Assembly: GCA_050743625.1 (NCBI GenBank)
Contig: JBOGED010000641.1
Span: forward strand, 1 to 5,722
From: JBOGED01 sp050743625
GTDB taxonomy: Bacteria > Actinomycetota > Nitriliruptoria > Euzebyales > Egibacteraceae
Direction: 5' to 3'
Length of the DNA stretch: 5,722 bases
The notes beneath the pieces are model-generated. The model saw only the letters and a list, made by a program, of their open reading frames with translations. It was not told the origin of the DNA and did not search any database. Every line of letters starts with the position of its first letter. Position 1 is the stretch's first letter. This document shows, in pieces, positions 1 to 5,700 of this stretch. The translations under genes were made by a program, and so were the position numbers.

Positions 1-1421
1 GCCTTCAGGTCGATCCGGACGGACTCGGCGCCACACACGGCCGGCTTGCCCATGCCGCGGGCGACGACCGCCGCGTGGCTGACCAGGCCGCCGCGCGACG
101 TGAGGATGCCCTGGGCGGCGATCATGCCGTGCAGGTCGTCGGGCGAGGTCTCGGGCCTGACCAGGATCACCGCCTCGCCCCCGGCGGCCTTGGCCTCGGC
201 GTCGTCGGCGGTGAAGGTCACGCGCCCTACGGCGGCGCCAGGTGAGGCGTTGAGGCCTTTCGCGATCGGCTGGTACGTCGCCTCGGGATCGAACTGTGGG
301 TGCAACAGCTGGTCGAGCTGCCCGGGACGGATGCGCAGCACGGCCTCCCGCTTGTCGATGAGGCCCTCGTCCACCATCTCGGCCGCCATCCGCAGCGCCG
401 CGACCGCCGTGCGCTTGCCGACCCGCGTTTGCAGCATGAACAGGCGGCCCTGCTCGATCGTGAACTCGATGTCGCACATGTCGCGGTAGTGCCGCTCCAA
501 GGTGGCCATGAACTCGTCGAGCTGGGCACGGCACTCGGGGAACTGCCGCGCCAGCCCGTCGAGGCTCTCGGTGACCCTCACCCCGGCGACGACGTCCTCG
601 CCCTGCGCGTTGGTGAGGAAGTCCCCGTAGGGCACCCGCTCACCGGTGGCGGGATCACGGGTGAACGCGACGCCCGTGCCCGAGTCCTCCCCCTTGTTCC
701 CGAAGACCATGGCCTGCACGTTCACGGCCGTCCCCAGGTCGTCGGGGATGCCCTCCATCTTCCGGTAATCGCGTGCACGCCGGCCGTTCCACGAGCGGAA
801 GACCGCCTCGATCGCCTCCCGCAGCTGCTCGGTCGGCTGGCGAGGGAAGTCCCGGCCACTTTGCTCCCGAACGATCCCCTTGAACGTCTCGACCATCCCG
901 GCGAGGTCTCCCTCGTCGAGCTTGCCCTCGCTGCCCTTCGCTTGGGCGGCGCGCTCGAACACCTCGTCGAACGCGCTGCCGGGCACCTCGAGCACGATCT
1001 TGCCGAACATCTGGATGAAGCGCCGGTACGAGTCCAGCGCGAAGCGGTCGCTGCCGGTCTGCTTGCCCAGGCCGACCACGGACTTGTCGTTCAGCCCGAG
1101 GTTGAGGACCGTGTCCATCATGCCGGGCATCGAGAAGGGAGCACCGGATCGCACGGATACGAGCAGCGGGTCGACGTCGTCGCCCAGATGCCTTCCCATC
1201 GCCTGCTCCAGGCTCTTCAGCGCCTCGGCGACCTCATCCATCAGGCCGCCGGGCATCCGACCACCCGCGGCGAGGTAGTCCTTGCACGCCTCGGTCGTGA
1301 TCGTGAACCCCGGCGGAACCGGCAGCCCGAGGTTCGTCATCTCGGCGAGGTTCGCCCCCTTGCCGCCCAACAGGTACTTCTGCTCTTTCGATCCCTCACT
1401 GAACGCGTAGACGTACTTCAC
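1..1421 (-). CDS. ppdK: Pyruvate phosphate dikinase, N-terminal 473 codons (3' end beyond window)
   Basis: PPDK interconverts pyruvate, ATP and phosphate with PEP, AMP and pyrophosphate in the cytosol. Visible here are the N-terminal ATP-grasp region (roughly residues 1-340) with LLGGKGANLAEM at 17-28, VRSGAPFSMPGMMDTVLNLG at 90-109, GEDSGTGVAFTRDP at 244-257 and LQTRVGKRT at 330-338, and the swivelling phosphohistidine domain with GGLVSHAAVVARGMGK, whose catalytic histidine is residue 449. The family is usually about 870-900 residues, so a little over half is present; the C-terminal PEP-binding TIM barrel lies off the left edge. The GTG start at 1421 is chosen because AGGAGGA sits 6 bases upstream and the protein then begins KYVYAF, as usual for the family. 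The family is recognised with high confidence from these motifs. The residue two before the catalytic histidine is Val, where plant and many bacterial enzymes have Thr. Confidence 0.96.
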   Translation of the reverse strand, partial: MKYVYAFSEGSKEQKYLLGGKGANLAEMTNLGLPVPPGFTITTEACKDYLAAGGRMPGGLMDEVAEALKSLEQAMGRHLGDDVDPLLVSVRSGAPFSMPGMMDTVLNLGLNDKSVVGLGKQTGSDRFALDSYRRFIQMFGKIVLEVPGSAFDEVFERAAQAKGSEGKLDEGDLAGMVETFKGIVREQSGRDFPRQPTEQLREAIEAVFRSWNGRRARDYRKMEGIPDDLGTAVNVQAMVFGNKGEDSGTGVAFTRDPATGERVPYGDFLTNAQGEDVVAGVRVTESLDGLARQFPECRAQLDEFMATLERHYRDMCDIEFTIEQGRLFMLQTRVGKRTAVAALRMAAEMVDEGLIDKREAVLRIRPGQLDQLLHPQFDPEATYQPIAKGLNASPGAAVGRVTFTADDAEAKAAGGEAVILVRPETSPDDLHGMIAAQGILTSRGGLVSHAAVVARGMGKPAVCGAESVRIDLK

Positions 1422-1427
1422 GGGAGT

Positions 1428-1434
1428 TCCTCCT
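1428..1434 (-). promoter_or_regulatory. Ribosome binding site of ppdK
   Basis: On the minus strand this reads AGGAGGA, a near-perfect Shine-Dalgarno sequence 6 bases before the GTG at 1421. It decides the ppdK start, which would otherwise be uncertain because the initiation codon is GTG. Confidence 0.85.
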
Positions 1435-1506
1435 GGAGTCGGCACGGGCCCTCACGTCGCGTCTGGACACGCCCCTGTGCCACAAATCGCCGGCTGGTTC
1501 GAGGCG

Positions 1507-1512
1507 ATCATA
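1507..1512 (-). promoter_or_regulatory. Possible -10 element for ppdK
   Basis: The minus strand reads TATGAT here, about 85 bases upstream of the ppdK GTG, in an otherwise very GC-rich stretch between the remnant gene and ppdK. No convincing TTGACA-like -35 is seen 16-18 bases further upstream, so this is only a candidate. It would give a leader of roughly 80 bases. Confidence 0.25.
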
Positions 1513-1553
1513 GCCGGCCGGCGCCCCGCGTTTGGGAACCGCCGCCGTCAGGC

Positions 1554-2056
1554 TTACACGAGCAGGCCGCCGAGCCAGCCAACAATGAACAGCGTCAACA
1601 GACCTGCCGCGCCCGGGTCCGCCTCGGGAACTTGTCGGGGTCGGCAAGCTTCACCGCAGGCACCAACCGGTCGAGGCCGTACAACGCGGCCTGCCCACCG
1701 ACCACTCGTCCCTGGGGACCAGCCGGAGCCTGGCCACGCGCAGGCGCAGCACGAGGAAGCCGGCGAGCCAAGCGGCGCGAAGAACCAGCCCAGCGCCCAC
1801 CACGGCCGATACCCGTACCCCAGCACCAGCCAGTGCAGCATCCGCCCCCACCGCTCAGGGCGCGTCCAGGGGATCGCCAGGCGCGCTTCGTTGCTGCGCT
1901 CGTAGCGGACATCATCAGCAATCGTGGGATGGCCGCCAGCGTCCATGATGGGGCCGCGGGCACCCCACAACGCTCCCGCACATCCGCGGTCGCCGCCGCG
2001 ATCACCACCACGGCCACCGACGCGCCCAGCACCACCAACCAACCCAGCCGCACCAT
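1554..2056 (-). pseudogene. Frame-broken remnant of a multi-pass membrane protein (pentapeptide-repeat-associated C-terminal type)
   Basis: No single frame explains this stretch, but protein-like pieces follow one another on the minus strand. In order they are: an ATG at 2056 after GAGGGGG, followed by a hydrophobic helix; a second frame (about 1920-1778) with WTRPERWGRMLHWLVLGYGY then RPWWALGWFF; a third frame (about 1779-1700) with the hydrophobic AAWLAGFLVLRLRV; the first frame again (about 1705-1630) with ALYGLDRLVPAVKLADPDKF; then the second frame to the TAA at 1554 with LLTLFIVGWLGGLLV. The GYGYRPW helix, the Y-x-LD-x-L-x-PxVxL segment and the final GW-L helix recall, from memory, the membrane C-termini of actinobacterial pentapeptide-repeat or 'membrane-associated oxidoreductase' proteins. 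I infer a truncated gene with at least three frameshifts. The N-terminal piece is the least certain and may not belong to it. Sequencing error is the main alternative, but the flanking genes are intact. Confidence 0.5.
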
Positions 2057-2117
2057 GCCGAACCCCCTCAAACACCAGGCTAGGCGTTCCTCGGGCGCTC
2101 GAGAGCCTGCGAATCAG

Positions 2118-2170
2118 TAGTGCGTAACGCTACGGAGCTGTAGCGTTTAGTGCTGCGTAACTGTAGCGTT
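2118..2170. repeat. Imperfect tandem repeat with GTAGCGTT half-sites upstream of the ATPase gene
   Basis: Two abutting related units lie just before the ATPase gene: 2118-2147 (30 bp) and 2148-2170 (23 bp). Both start TAGTGC, contain GTAAC and end in the exact 10-mer CTGTAGCGTT (2138-2147 and 2161-2170). TGCGTAAC is also repeated (2121-2128 and 2154-2161). Within unit 1, AACGCTAC (2126-2133) and GTAGCGTT (2140-2147) form a perfect 8-bp inverted repeat around a 6-base centre, and the second GTAGCGTT is a third half-site. The position, 17 bases before the start codon and between divergently oriented genes, suggests an operator, perhaps for autoregulation. That role is inference; the repeats themselves are seen directly. 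Confidence 0.7.
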
Positions 2171-2174
2171 CGAC

Positions 2175-2180
2175 GTGGAG
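2175..2180 (+). promoter_or_regulatory. Ribosome binding site of the ATPase gene
   Basis: GTGGAG lies 7 bases before the ATG at 2188 and supports that start. It follows the repeat cluster after only 4 bases, so a protein bound to the last half-site would sit close to the translation start region. Confidence 0.6.
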
Positions 2181-2187
2181 ATATGGC

Positions 2188-3462
2188 ATGATCGACTATC
2201 TACCTCGCATCGTCGATGACGAGCTGGACGTGCTGCTGTCCGCCCTTCCGGCCCTGTCCTTGGAGGGGCCCAAGGGTGTCGGCAAGACGGCGACGGCGCT
2301 GCGTCGTGCCGAGACCGTGTATCGCCTCGACGAGGCAGGCCAGCGGGCGATTGCCGCCGCTGAGCCAGCTCGGCTCGTGCGCGGGCCGCGACCGGTGCTC
2401 ATCGACGAGTGGCAGCGGCTGCCCGAATCTTGGGACGTCGTGCGCCGCGCCGTGGATACCGACCCCGGTCCTGGCCAGTACCTGTTGACCGGCTCGGCGG
2501 CACCCTTGGAGCAGCCGACGCACTCGGGGGCGGGTCGTATCGTGACGCTTCGGATGCGGCCGCTGACCCTGACCGAGCGAGGCATCGCCGTGCCGACTGT
2601 CAGCCTTGGCGATCTCCTCAGCGGTCGCCGCGCCGCGATCAACGGCAGCACCGACGTGTCATTGTCGACCTATGCGGAGCAGATCGTCGCCTCCGGTTTC
2701 CCGGCGCTGCGCCGGCTGACCGGGCGCGCGCTGCGGGCTCAGCTCGACGGCTACCTGGCGCGCATTGCCGAGCGGGACTTCCCCGAGCTCGACCGACGCA
2801 TACGCAACCCCTCCACGCTGCGTCGCTGGATGACCGCATACGCGGCCGCCACGTCGACCAGCGCCTCCTACGAGACGATCCGGGATGCCGCGACTGCTGG
2901 CGAAGGCGACAAGCCGGCGCGGACCACCACGCAACCGTACCGGGACGTGTTGGAACGGCTGTGGATTGTTGAGCCGGTACCCGCCTGGCTCCCCACCCGC
3001 AACACGATCGCGCGGCTGTCCTCCCCACCGAAGCACCACCTCGCCGATCCCTCGCTCGCCGCCCGGCTGCTCGGCGCCGATGTCGAGGCGCTGCTCGACG
3101 CCCGCCCGCTGGGCCCACCGATCCCACGTGATGGAACGCTGCTCGGCCACATGTTCGAATCACTCGTCACTCTCTGCGTCCGCGTGGCGGCGCAAGCGGC
3201 GGAAGCACAAGTCAAGCACCTGCGAACTCAGGGAGGCGCCCGAGAGATCGATCTCATCGTTGAGCGCGCTGATCACCGTGTGCTGGCCATCGAGGTCAAG
3301 CTGGGCCAGACCGTGACTGACGATGACGTCCGACATCTGCACTGGCTCGCCCAGACGATCGGCACCGATCTCCTCGACGCCGCCGTCGTGCACACCGGCC
3401 GGGAGGCCTACCGACGCACGGACGGCATCGCCGTCGTACCAGCCGCCCTCCTCGGCCCGTGA
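2188..3462 (+). CDS. AAA-type ATPase with C-terminal DUF4143-like domain
   Basis: The 424-residue protein starts with a P-loop ATPase. The Walker A motif is GPKGVGKT (27-34), the Walker B-like strand is PVLIDEWQ (69-76), and the sensor-1-like strand is YLLTGSAAP (98-106), followed by GRIVTLRMRPLTLTERG (116-132), a pattern typical of AAA_14 proteins. A middle section (about 195-300) with SYETIRDAA, YRDVLERLWIVEPVPAW and HLADPSLAARLLG matches the DUF4143 region, probably including a winged-helix-like part. The C-terminus holds REIDLIVE (352-359) and AIEVKLG (367-373), spaced like a PD-(D/E)XK nuclease core, with D355, E369 and K371 as candidate active residues. AAA_14-DUF4143 proteins are widespread, patchily distributed and mostly of unknown function, so I assign none. 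The start at ATG 2188 has an upstream GTGGAG. The gene stands alone between a decayed gene and SURF1, which suggests a mobile or accessory origin. Confidence 0.92.
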   Translation: MIDYLPRIVDDELDVLLSALPALSLEGPKGVGKTATALRRAETVYRLDEAGQRAIAAAEPARLVRGPRPVLIDEWQRLPESWDVVRRAVDTDPGPGQYLLTGSAAPLEQPTHSGAGRIVTLRMRPLTLTERGIAVPTVSLGDLLSGRRAAINGSTDVSLSTYAEQIVASGFPALRRLTGRALRAQLDGYLARIAERDFPELDRRIRNPSTLRRWMTAYAAATSTSASYETIRDAATAGEGDKPARTTTQPYRDVLERLWIVEPVPAWLPTRNTIARLSSPPKHHLADPSLAARLLGADVEALLDARPLGPPIPRDGTLLGHMFESLVTLCVRVAAQAAEAQVKHLRTQGGAREIDLIVERADHRVLAIEVKLGQTVTDDDVRHLHWLAQTIGTDLLDAAVVHTGREAYRRTDGIAVVPAALLGP

Positions 3463-3617
3463 CACCCGCCGGCTGATCGTGCCATTGTGCAAGTAATGCC
3501 GATATCCGGCAGAATCATGCACGGTGCAGGAATTGGGGTCCGGGAGTAATCGCCCGGACGTGAAAGCTGCGCCTTCCCGGCCTGCGCCAGCGCCGCGCGG
3601 TGACAAGATGGGGGACC

Positions 3618-4412
3618 GTGTACCGGTTCTTGCGCAGCCCTCGGTGGCTCGTCGCGCACGTGCTGCTCGCCGCCGTCGCGGCGGCGTGCGTGAGCCTGGG
3701 CCTGTGGCAGTTGCGGAGGTTGGACGAGCGGCGCGCGTTCAACGCGACCGTGGAGCAGGGGTTGAAGGCCGTCCAGGTCCCGCTCGCCAGCGTGCTCGGC
3801 GAGCCGGCCTCGTCGCTGTCCTACCGCCGGGTCGTCGCCACCGGGCGGTACCTGCCGCGGGAGGAGGTACTGCTGGGGCCGCTCTCCCGTGATGGCGCAC
3901 CCGGGTACGACGTGCTCACACCGCTCGTGAGCGGCGAAGACGCGATCCTTGTGGACCGCGGGTGGGTTCCGTTCGAGTTCTCCGCTCCCCCGGTCGCTCC
4001 GGCCCAACCGCCTGAAGGGGAGGTGACCGTGACCGGCTACCTTCTCCCCCCGCGCCCCGCCCGGCGCGCGGGACCGGTCGGCGCCAAGCAGCTCGATTTC
4101 GTGTCCGACCCGGACATCGCGCGGCTTGCGGGCCAGGTCTCGGTGCCGCTCGCACCCGTCTACCTCGTGTTGCTGGAGCAGGCTCCCGCCCTAGGCGACC
4201 TGCCACGCCCAGGGGTCGTGCCGGTGCTGGGAGAGGGTCCGCACCTCTCGTATGCGGTGCAGTGGCTCCTGTTCGCCACGATCGCCGTCGTGGGCTACCC
4301 GTTCCTCATCCGCCGGCGAGCGGTGGATCTGGCCGGACGCCGCGATGGACCGCCACCATCCCCCCCGACAGGTTCTCCCACGCCACCCGCTCGAGACCGG
4401 CTTGTTGGATAA
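3618..4412 (+). CDS. SURF1-family cytochrome c oxidase assembly protein
   Basis: SURF1 proteins are membrane factors that help insert haem into haem-copper oxidases. This 264-residue protein has the family layout: an N-terminal MYRFLRSPRW followed by a membrane helix (about 11-29) ending LGLWQLRRL; an extracytoplasmic domain with YRRVVATGRY (69-78), VLLGPLSRDG (84-93) and ILVDRGWVPFE (110-120); then HLSYAVQWLLF (209-219) opening the second helix (to about 231). A Pro-rich basic tail (about 235-264) is not conserved family sequence. The GTG at 3618 is preferred because MYRFL-x-x-PRW is the usual family N-terminus, but GGGGGA lies only 2 bases before it. An in-frame GTG at 3600 would add six residues, without a clear ribosome site. 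The gene is convergent with menG and overlaps its end by 107 bp. Its partner oxidase genes are not in the window. Confidence 0.92.
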   Translation: MYRFLRSPRWLVAHVLLAAVAAACVSLGLWQLRRLDERRAFNATVEQGLKAVQVPLASVLGEPASSLSYRRVVATGRYLPREEVLLGPLSRDGAPGYDVLTPLVSGEDAILVDRGWVPFEFSAPPVAPAQPPEGEVTVTGYLLPPRPARRAGPVGAKQLDFVSDPDIARLAGQVSVPLAPVYLVLLEQAPALGDLPRPGVVPVLGEGPHLSYAVQWLLFATIAVVGYPFLIRRRAVDLAGRRDGPPPSPPTGSPTPPARDRLVG

Positions 4413-5037
4413 GCCCCGCCAACGAAGGCTGGTCCGGCCAGGCGAGGATGCTCTCCGCCAGGTAGCGGTACGAGGCGGCATCACTGGACACCAGCCGGGC
4501 GGTCGCGGGGACACCGTGGCGCAGCGCCCGCGAGTAGATGGCGCGGAACGCTCGATTGCCCGGGCGGCTGAACTCCAACACGACGAGCCGGCCACCCGGC
4601 CGGAGCACCCGCGCGAACTCGGTCAGTCCCGCCTTGGTATCGGGGAGGTTGCGCAAGCCGAACGCGATCGTCACCCCGTCGCACGACGCGTCGCGGAGCG
4701 GCAGGCGGAGGGCGTCGCCACTGCACCACAGAATCCCCGGCGTGCCGCGCCGCGCGCCGACCTGCAGCATCCTCCAGCTCAGGTCCAGCGCCACCACCCG
4801 AGCGCCCGCCGAGCGGAGCTGGGCCGACAGCATCCCGGTCCCCGCGGCCACGTCGAGGATGAGCTCCCCACGCGCTGGTCCTAGCGCGCGCATCGCGACT
4901 CGCCGCCAGTGCCGGTCCTGGCCGGCGGACAGGACCGTATTCGCCAGGTCATAGCGCGGCGCCACACGGTCGAACATCTGCTGGACGAGCGAGACGTCTT
5001 TCGCGGCCGTCGGGCGCGGATCGGGCAGGTTACGCAT
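4306..5037 (-). CDS. menG: Demethylmenaquinone methyltransferase (UbiE/MenG family)
   Basis: The enzyme uses S-adenosylmethionine to methylate demethylmenaquinone to menaquinone, the membrane electron carrier of high-GC Gram-positives. The 243-residue protein has the family features in order: MFDRVAPRYDLAN (21-33), the SAM-binding motif LDVAAGTG (61-68), ALDLSWRML (83-91), IAFGLRNLPD (124-133), ARVLRPGGRLVVLEFSRP (142-159), YRYLAESI (190-197) and the C-terminal signature ENLSGGMVAVHRG (221-233). Length is close to the usual 230-250. The ATG at 5037 fits the family start. GGACGG 9 bases upstream is a weak ribosome site; GTG at 5043 is an alternative, and the frame stays open to 5112 without family similarity. 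Menaquinone rather than ubiquinone as substrate is inferred from the likely Actinomycetota origin. The last 35 codons lie antisense to the end of the SURF1 gene. Confidence 0.93.
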   Translation of the reverse strand: MRNLPDPRPTAAKDVSLVQQMFDRVAPRYDLANTVLSAGQDRHWRRVAMRALGPARGELILDVAAGTGMLSAQLRSAGARVVALDLSWRMLQVGARRGTPGILWCSGDALRLPLRDASCDGVTIAFGLRNLPDTKAGLTEFARVLRPGGRLVVLEFSRPGNRAFRAIYSRALRHGVPATARLVSSDAASYRYLAESILAWPDQPSLAGLIQQAGLERVAWENLSGGMVAVHRGVRPDPPLAGG

Positions 5038-5068
5038 CGTCACAAACCGTCCAAATGGCCATACCGAG

Positions 5069-5074
5069 ACTATA
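5069..5074 (-). promoter_or_regulatory. Possible -10 element for menG in the divergent intergenic region
   Basis: The minus strand reads TATAGT 31 bases upstream of the menG ATG, in the most AT-rich part of the 90-bp gap between menG and the secreted-protein gene. No clear -35 match is visible at 16-18 bases. The overlapping plus-strand TATACG (5071-5076) could serve the divergent gene, so the two promoters may share this element. Confidence 0.35.
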
Positions 5075-5081
5075 CGATCGC

Positions 5082-5110
5082 GCATATCCTTGGGTTTTCC
5101 CTGCATATCC
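5082..5110 (+). repeat. Direct repeat GCATATCC, 21-bp period, upstream of the secreted-protein gene
   Basis: GCATATCC occurs at 5082-5089 and again at 5103-5110, start-to-start 21 bp, or about two helical turns. The second copy ends 5 bases before the ribosome site of the gene at 5128. This spacing is compatible with two protein-binding sites on the same DNA face, but a chance repeat cannot be excluded. Confidence 0.4.
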
Positions 5111-5115
5111 ACTCA

Positions 5116-5121
5116 GAGGGG
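5116..5121 (+). promoter_or_regulatory. Ribosome binding site of the secreted barrel protein
   Basis: GAGGGG lies 6 bases before the ATG at 5128. Together with the signal peptide that begins exactly there, it fixes this start over open sequence that continues upstream in the same frame to 4909. Confidence 0.8.
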
Positions 5122-5127
5122 TACAAG

Positions 5128-5700
5128 ATGCGTCGCTCCCCAAGGATGGTCCTCCGCACCGCACTCGGTGTAGGCGTGATCAGCATGTTCTCGCTTAGTA
5201 CCGCTGGGGCAGCCCTGGCTGCGGAAGAATTTACCATCGTGACGAAGACCGTTGAGTCCGAGGACATCGACGTTGACGACGACGGCGAGTTCAGTGCGGG
5301 TGATCAGTCCGTCTTCAGCGATGACATCGAGGGGTTCAAGTTCAAGGAGTTCGGCAAGAACGACGACGGCAAGAACGACGACGGCAAAAACGACGACCAC
5401 AAGAACGACGACGGCAAAAACGACGACGGCAAGATCGGCACGGTCGGCGGCGTGTGCACTGCTACCAGAGTAGACAGCGACGACGATTTCCAGACTGAGT
5501 GCCAGGTGATCTATGACCTCCCCAAGGGTCAGATCATCACCAAGGCACTCCTCGATGAGGACGATTTCGACGAGGGTGAGTTCAAGGCGGCCATCATCGG
5601 TGGCACCGGTCTCTACAAGAACGCGAGCGGTGAGGCGCTGGTCGAGCTCACCGACGATGGGTCCGAGGTGACGTTCCGCATTGACCTGAACGAAGGCTAG
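5128..5700 (+). CDS. Secreted acidic allene-oxide-cyclase/dirigent-like barrel protein with (G/H)KNDD repeats
   Basis: The 190-residue protein opens with a Sec-type signal peptide: basic MRRSPRMVLR, a hydrophobic stretch, then AGAALA with likely cleavage after A31. The mature part resembles secreted actinobacterial allene-oxide-cyclase-like/dirigent-like barrels in FSAGDQSVFSDD (55-66), KIGTVGGVCTATR (102-114), LPKGQIITKALL (131-142) and IIGGTGLYKNASGEALVEL (156-174). The family match is recalled, not searched. Residues 48-59 (D-V-D-D-D-G-E-F-S-A-G-D) fit an EF-hand-type loop. Residues 76-100 are five (G/H)KNDD repeats placed between two barrel motifs. By count the mature chain has about 45 acidic and 15 basic residues of 159. 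C110 and C125 could form a disulfide. No catalytic residues can be named. It is probably exported and may bind cations. Codon use reflects the Asp/Asn/Lys-rich composition and is less GC-rich than the neighbours. Confidence 0.85.
   Translation: MRRSPRMVLRTALGVGVISMFSLSTAGAALAAEEFTIVTKTVESEDIDVDDDGEFSAGDQSVFSDDIEGFKFKEFGKNDDGKNDDGKNDDHKNDDGKNDDGKIGTVGGVCTATRVDSDDDFQTECQVIYDLPKGQIITKALLDEDDFDEGEFKAAIIGGTGLYKNASGEALVELTDDGSEVTFRIDLNEG
5353..5427 (+). repeat. Five in-frame 15-bp tandem repeats encoding (G/H)KNDD
   Basis: Five copies of GGCAAGAACGACGAC-type units run without gaps, starting at 5353, 5368, 5383, 5398 and 5413. Copies 3 and 5 have AAA for AAG, and copy 4 has CAC for GGC, changing Gly to His. 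The near-identity at DNA level points to recent expansion by slippage or unequal crossover, always in steps that keep the frame. Confidence 0.95.

Noticed and set aside
300..2120. A 606-codon open frame on the plus strand
   Set aside because: It runs antisense to ppdK and across the remnant gene, has a composition typical of a GC-rich shadow frame, and shows no recognisable domain. The minus-strand PPDK motifs are unambiguous.
2196..3163. Open frames on the minus strand opposite the ATPase (for example 2196-2651 and 2639-3163)
   Set aside because: They are Arg/Ala/Gly-rich shadows of a clear AAA-DUF4143 coding frame, with no domain or ribosome site.
3463..3617. Possible promoter or terminator between the ATPase and SURF1 genes, including TGCCG-ATATC-CGGCA at 3497-3511
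   Set aside because: The inverted repeat has only 5-bp arms and no T-run, and TTGTGC (3485-3490) with CAGAAT (3510-3515) has a poor 19-base spacer. I see no small gene in this stretch.
3408..4007. A 199-codon minus-strand frame across the SURF1 start region
   Set aside because: It is antisense to well-supported SURF1 motifs and has no family resemblance.
4252..4884. A 210-codon plus-strand frame across menG
   Set aside because: It is antisense to the conserved menG motifs and rich in Arg, Pro and Gln as expected of a shadow.
4909..5127. Upstream extension of the secreted-protein frame to 4909
   Set aside because: The signal peptide and GAGGGG ribosome site fix the start at 5128, and the extension lies antisense to the menG N-terminus.
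5353..5427. Possible CRISPR-like array
   Set aside because: The units are 15 bp with no spacers, in frame inside a coding region, and encode a regular pentapeptide.
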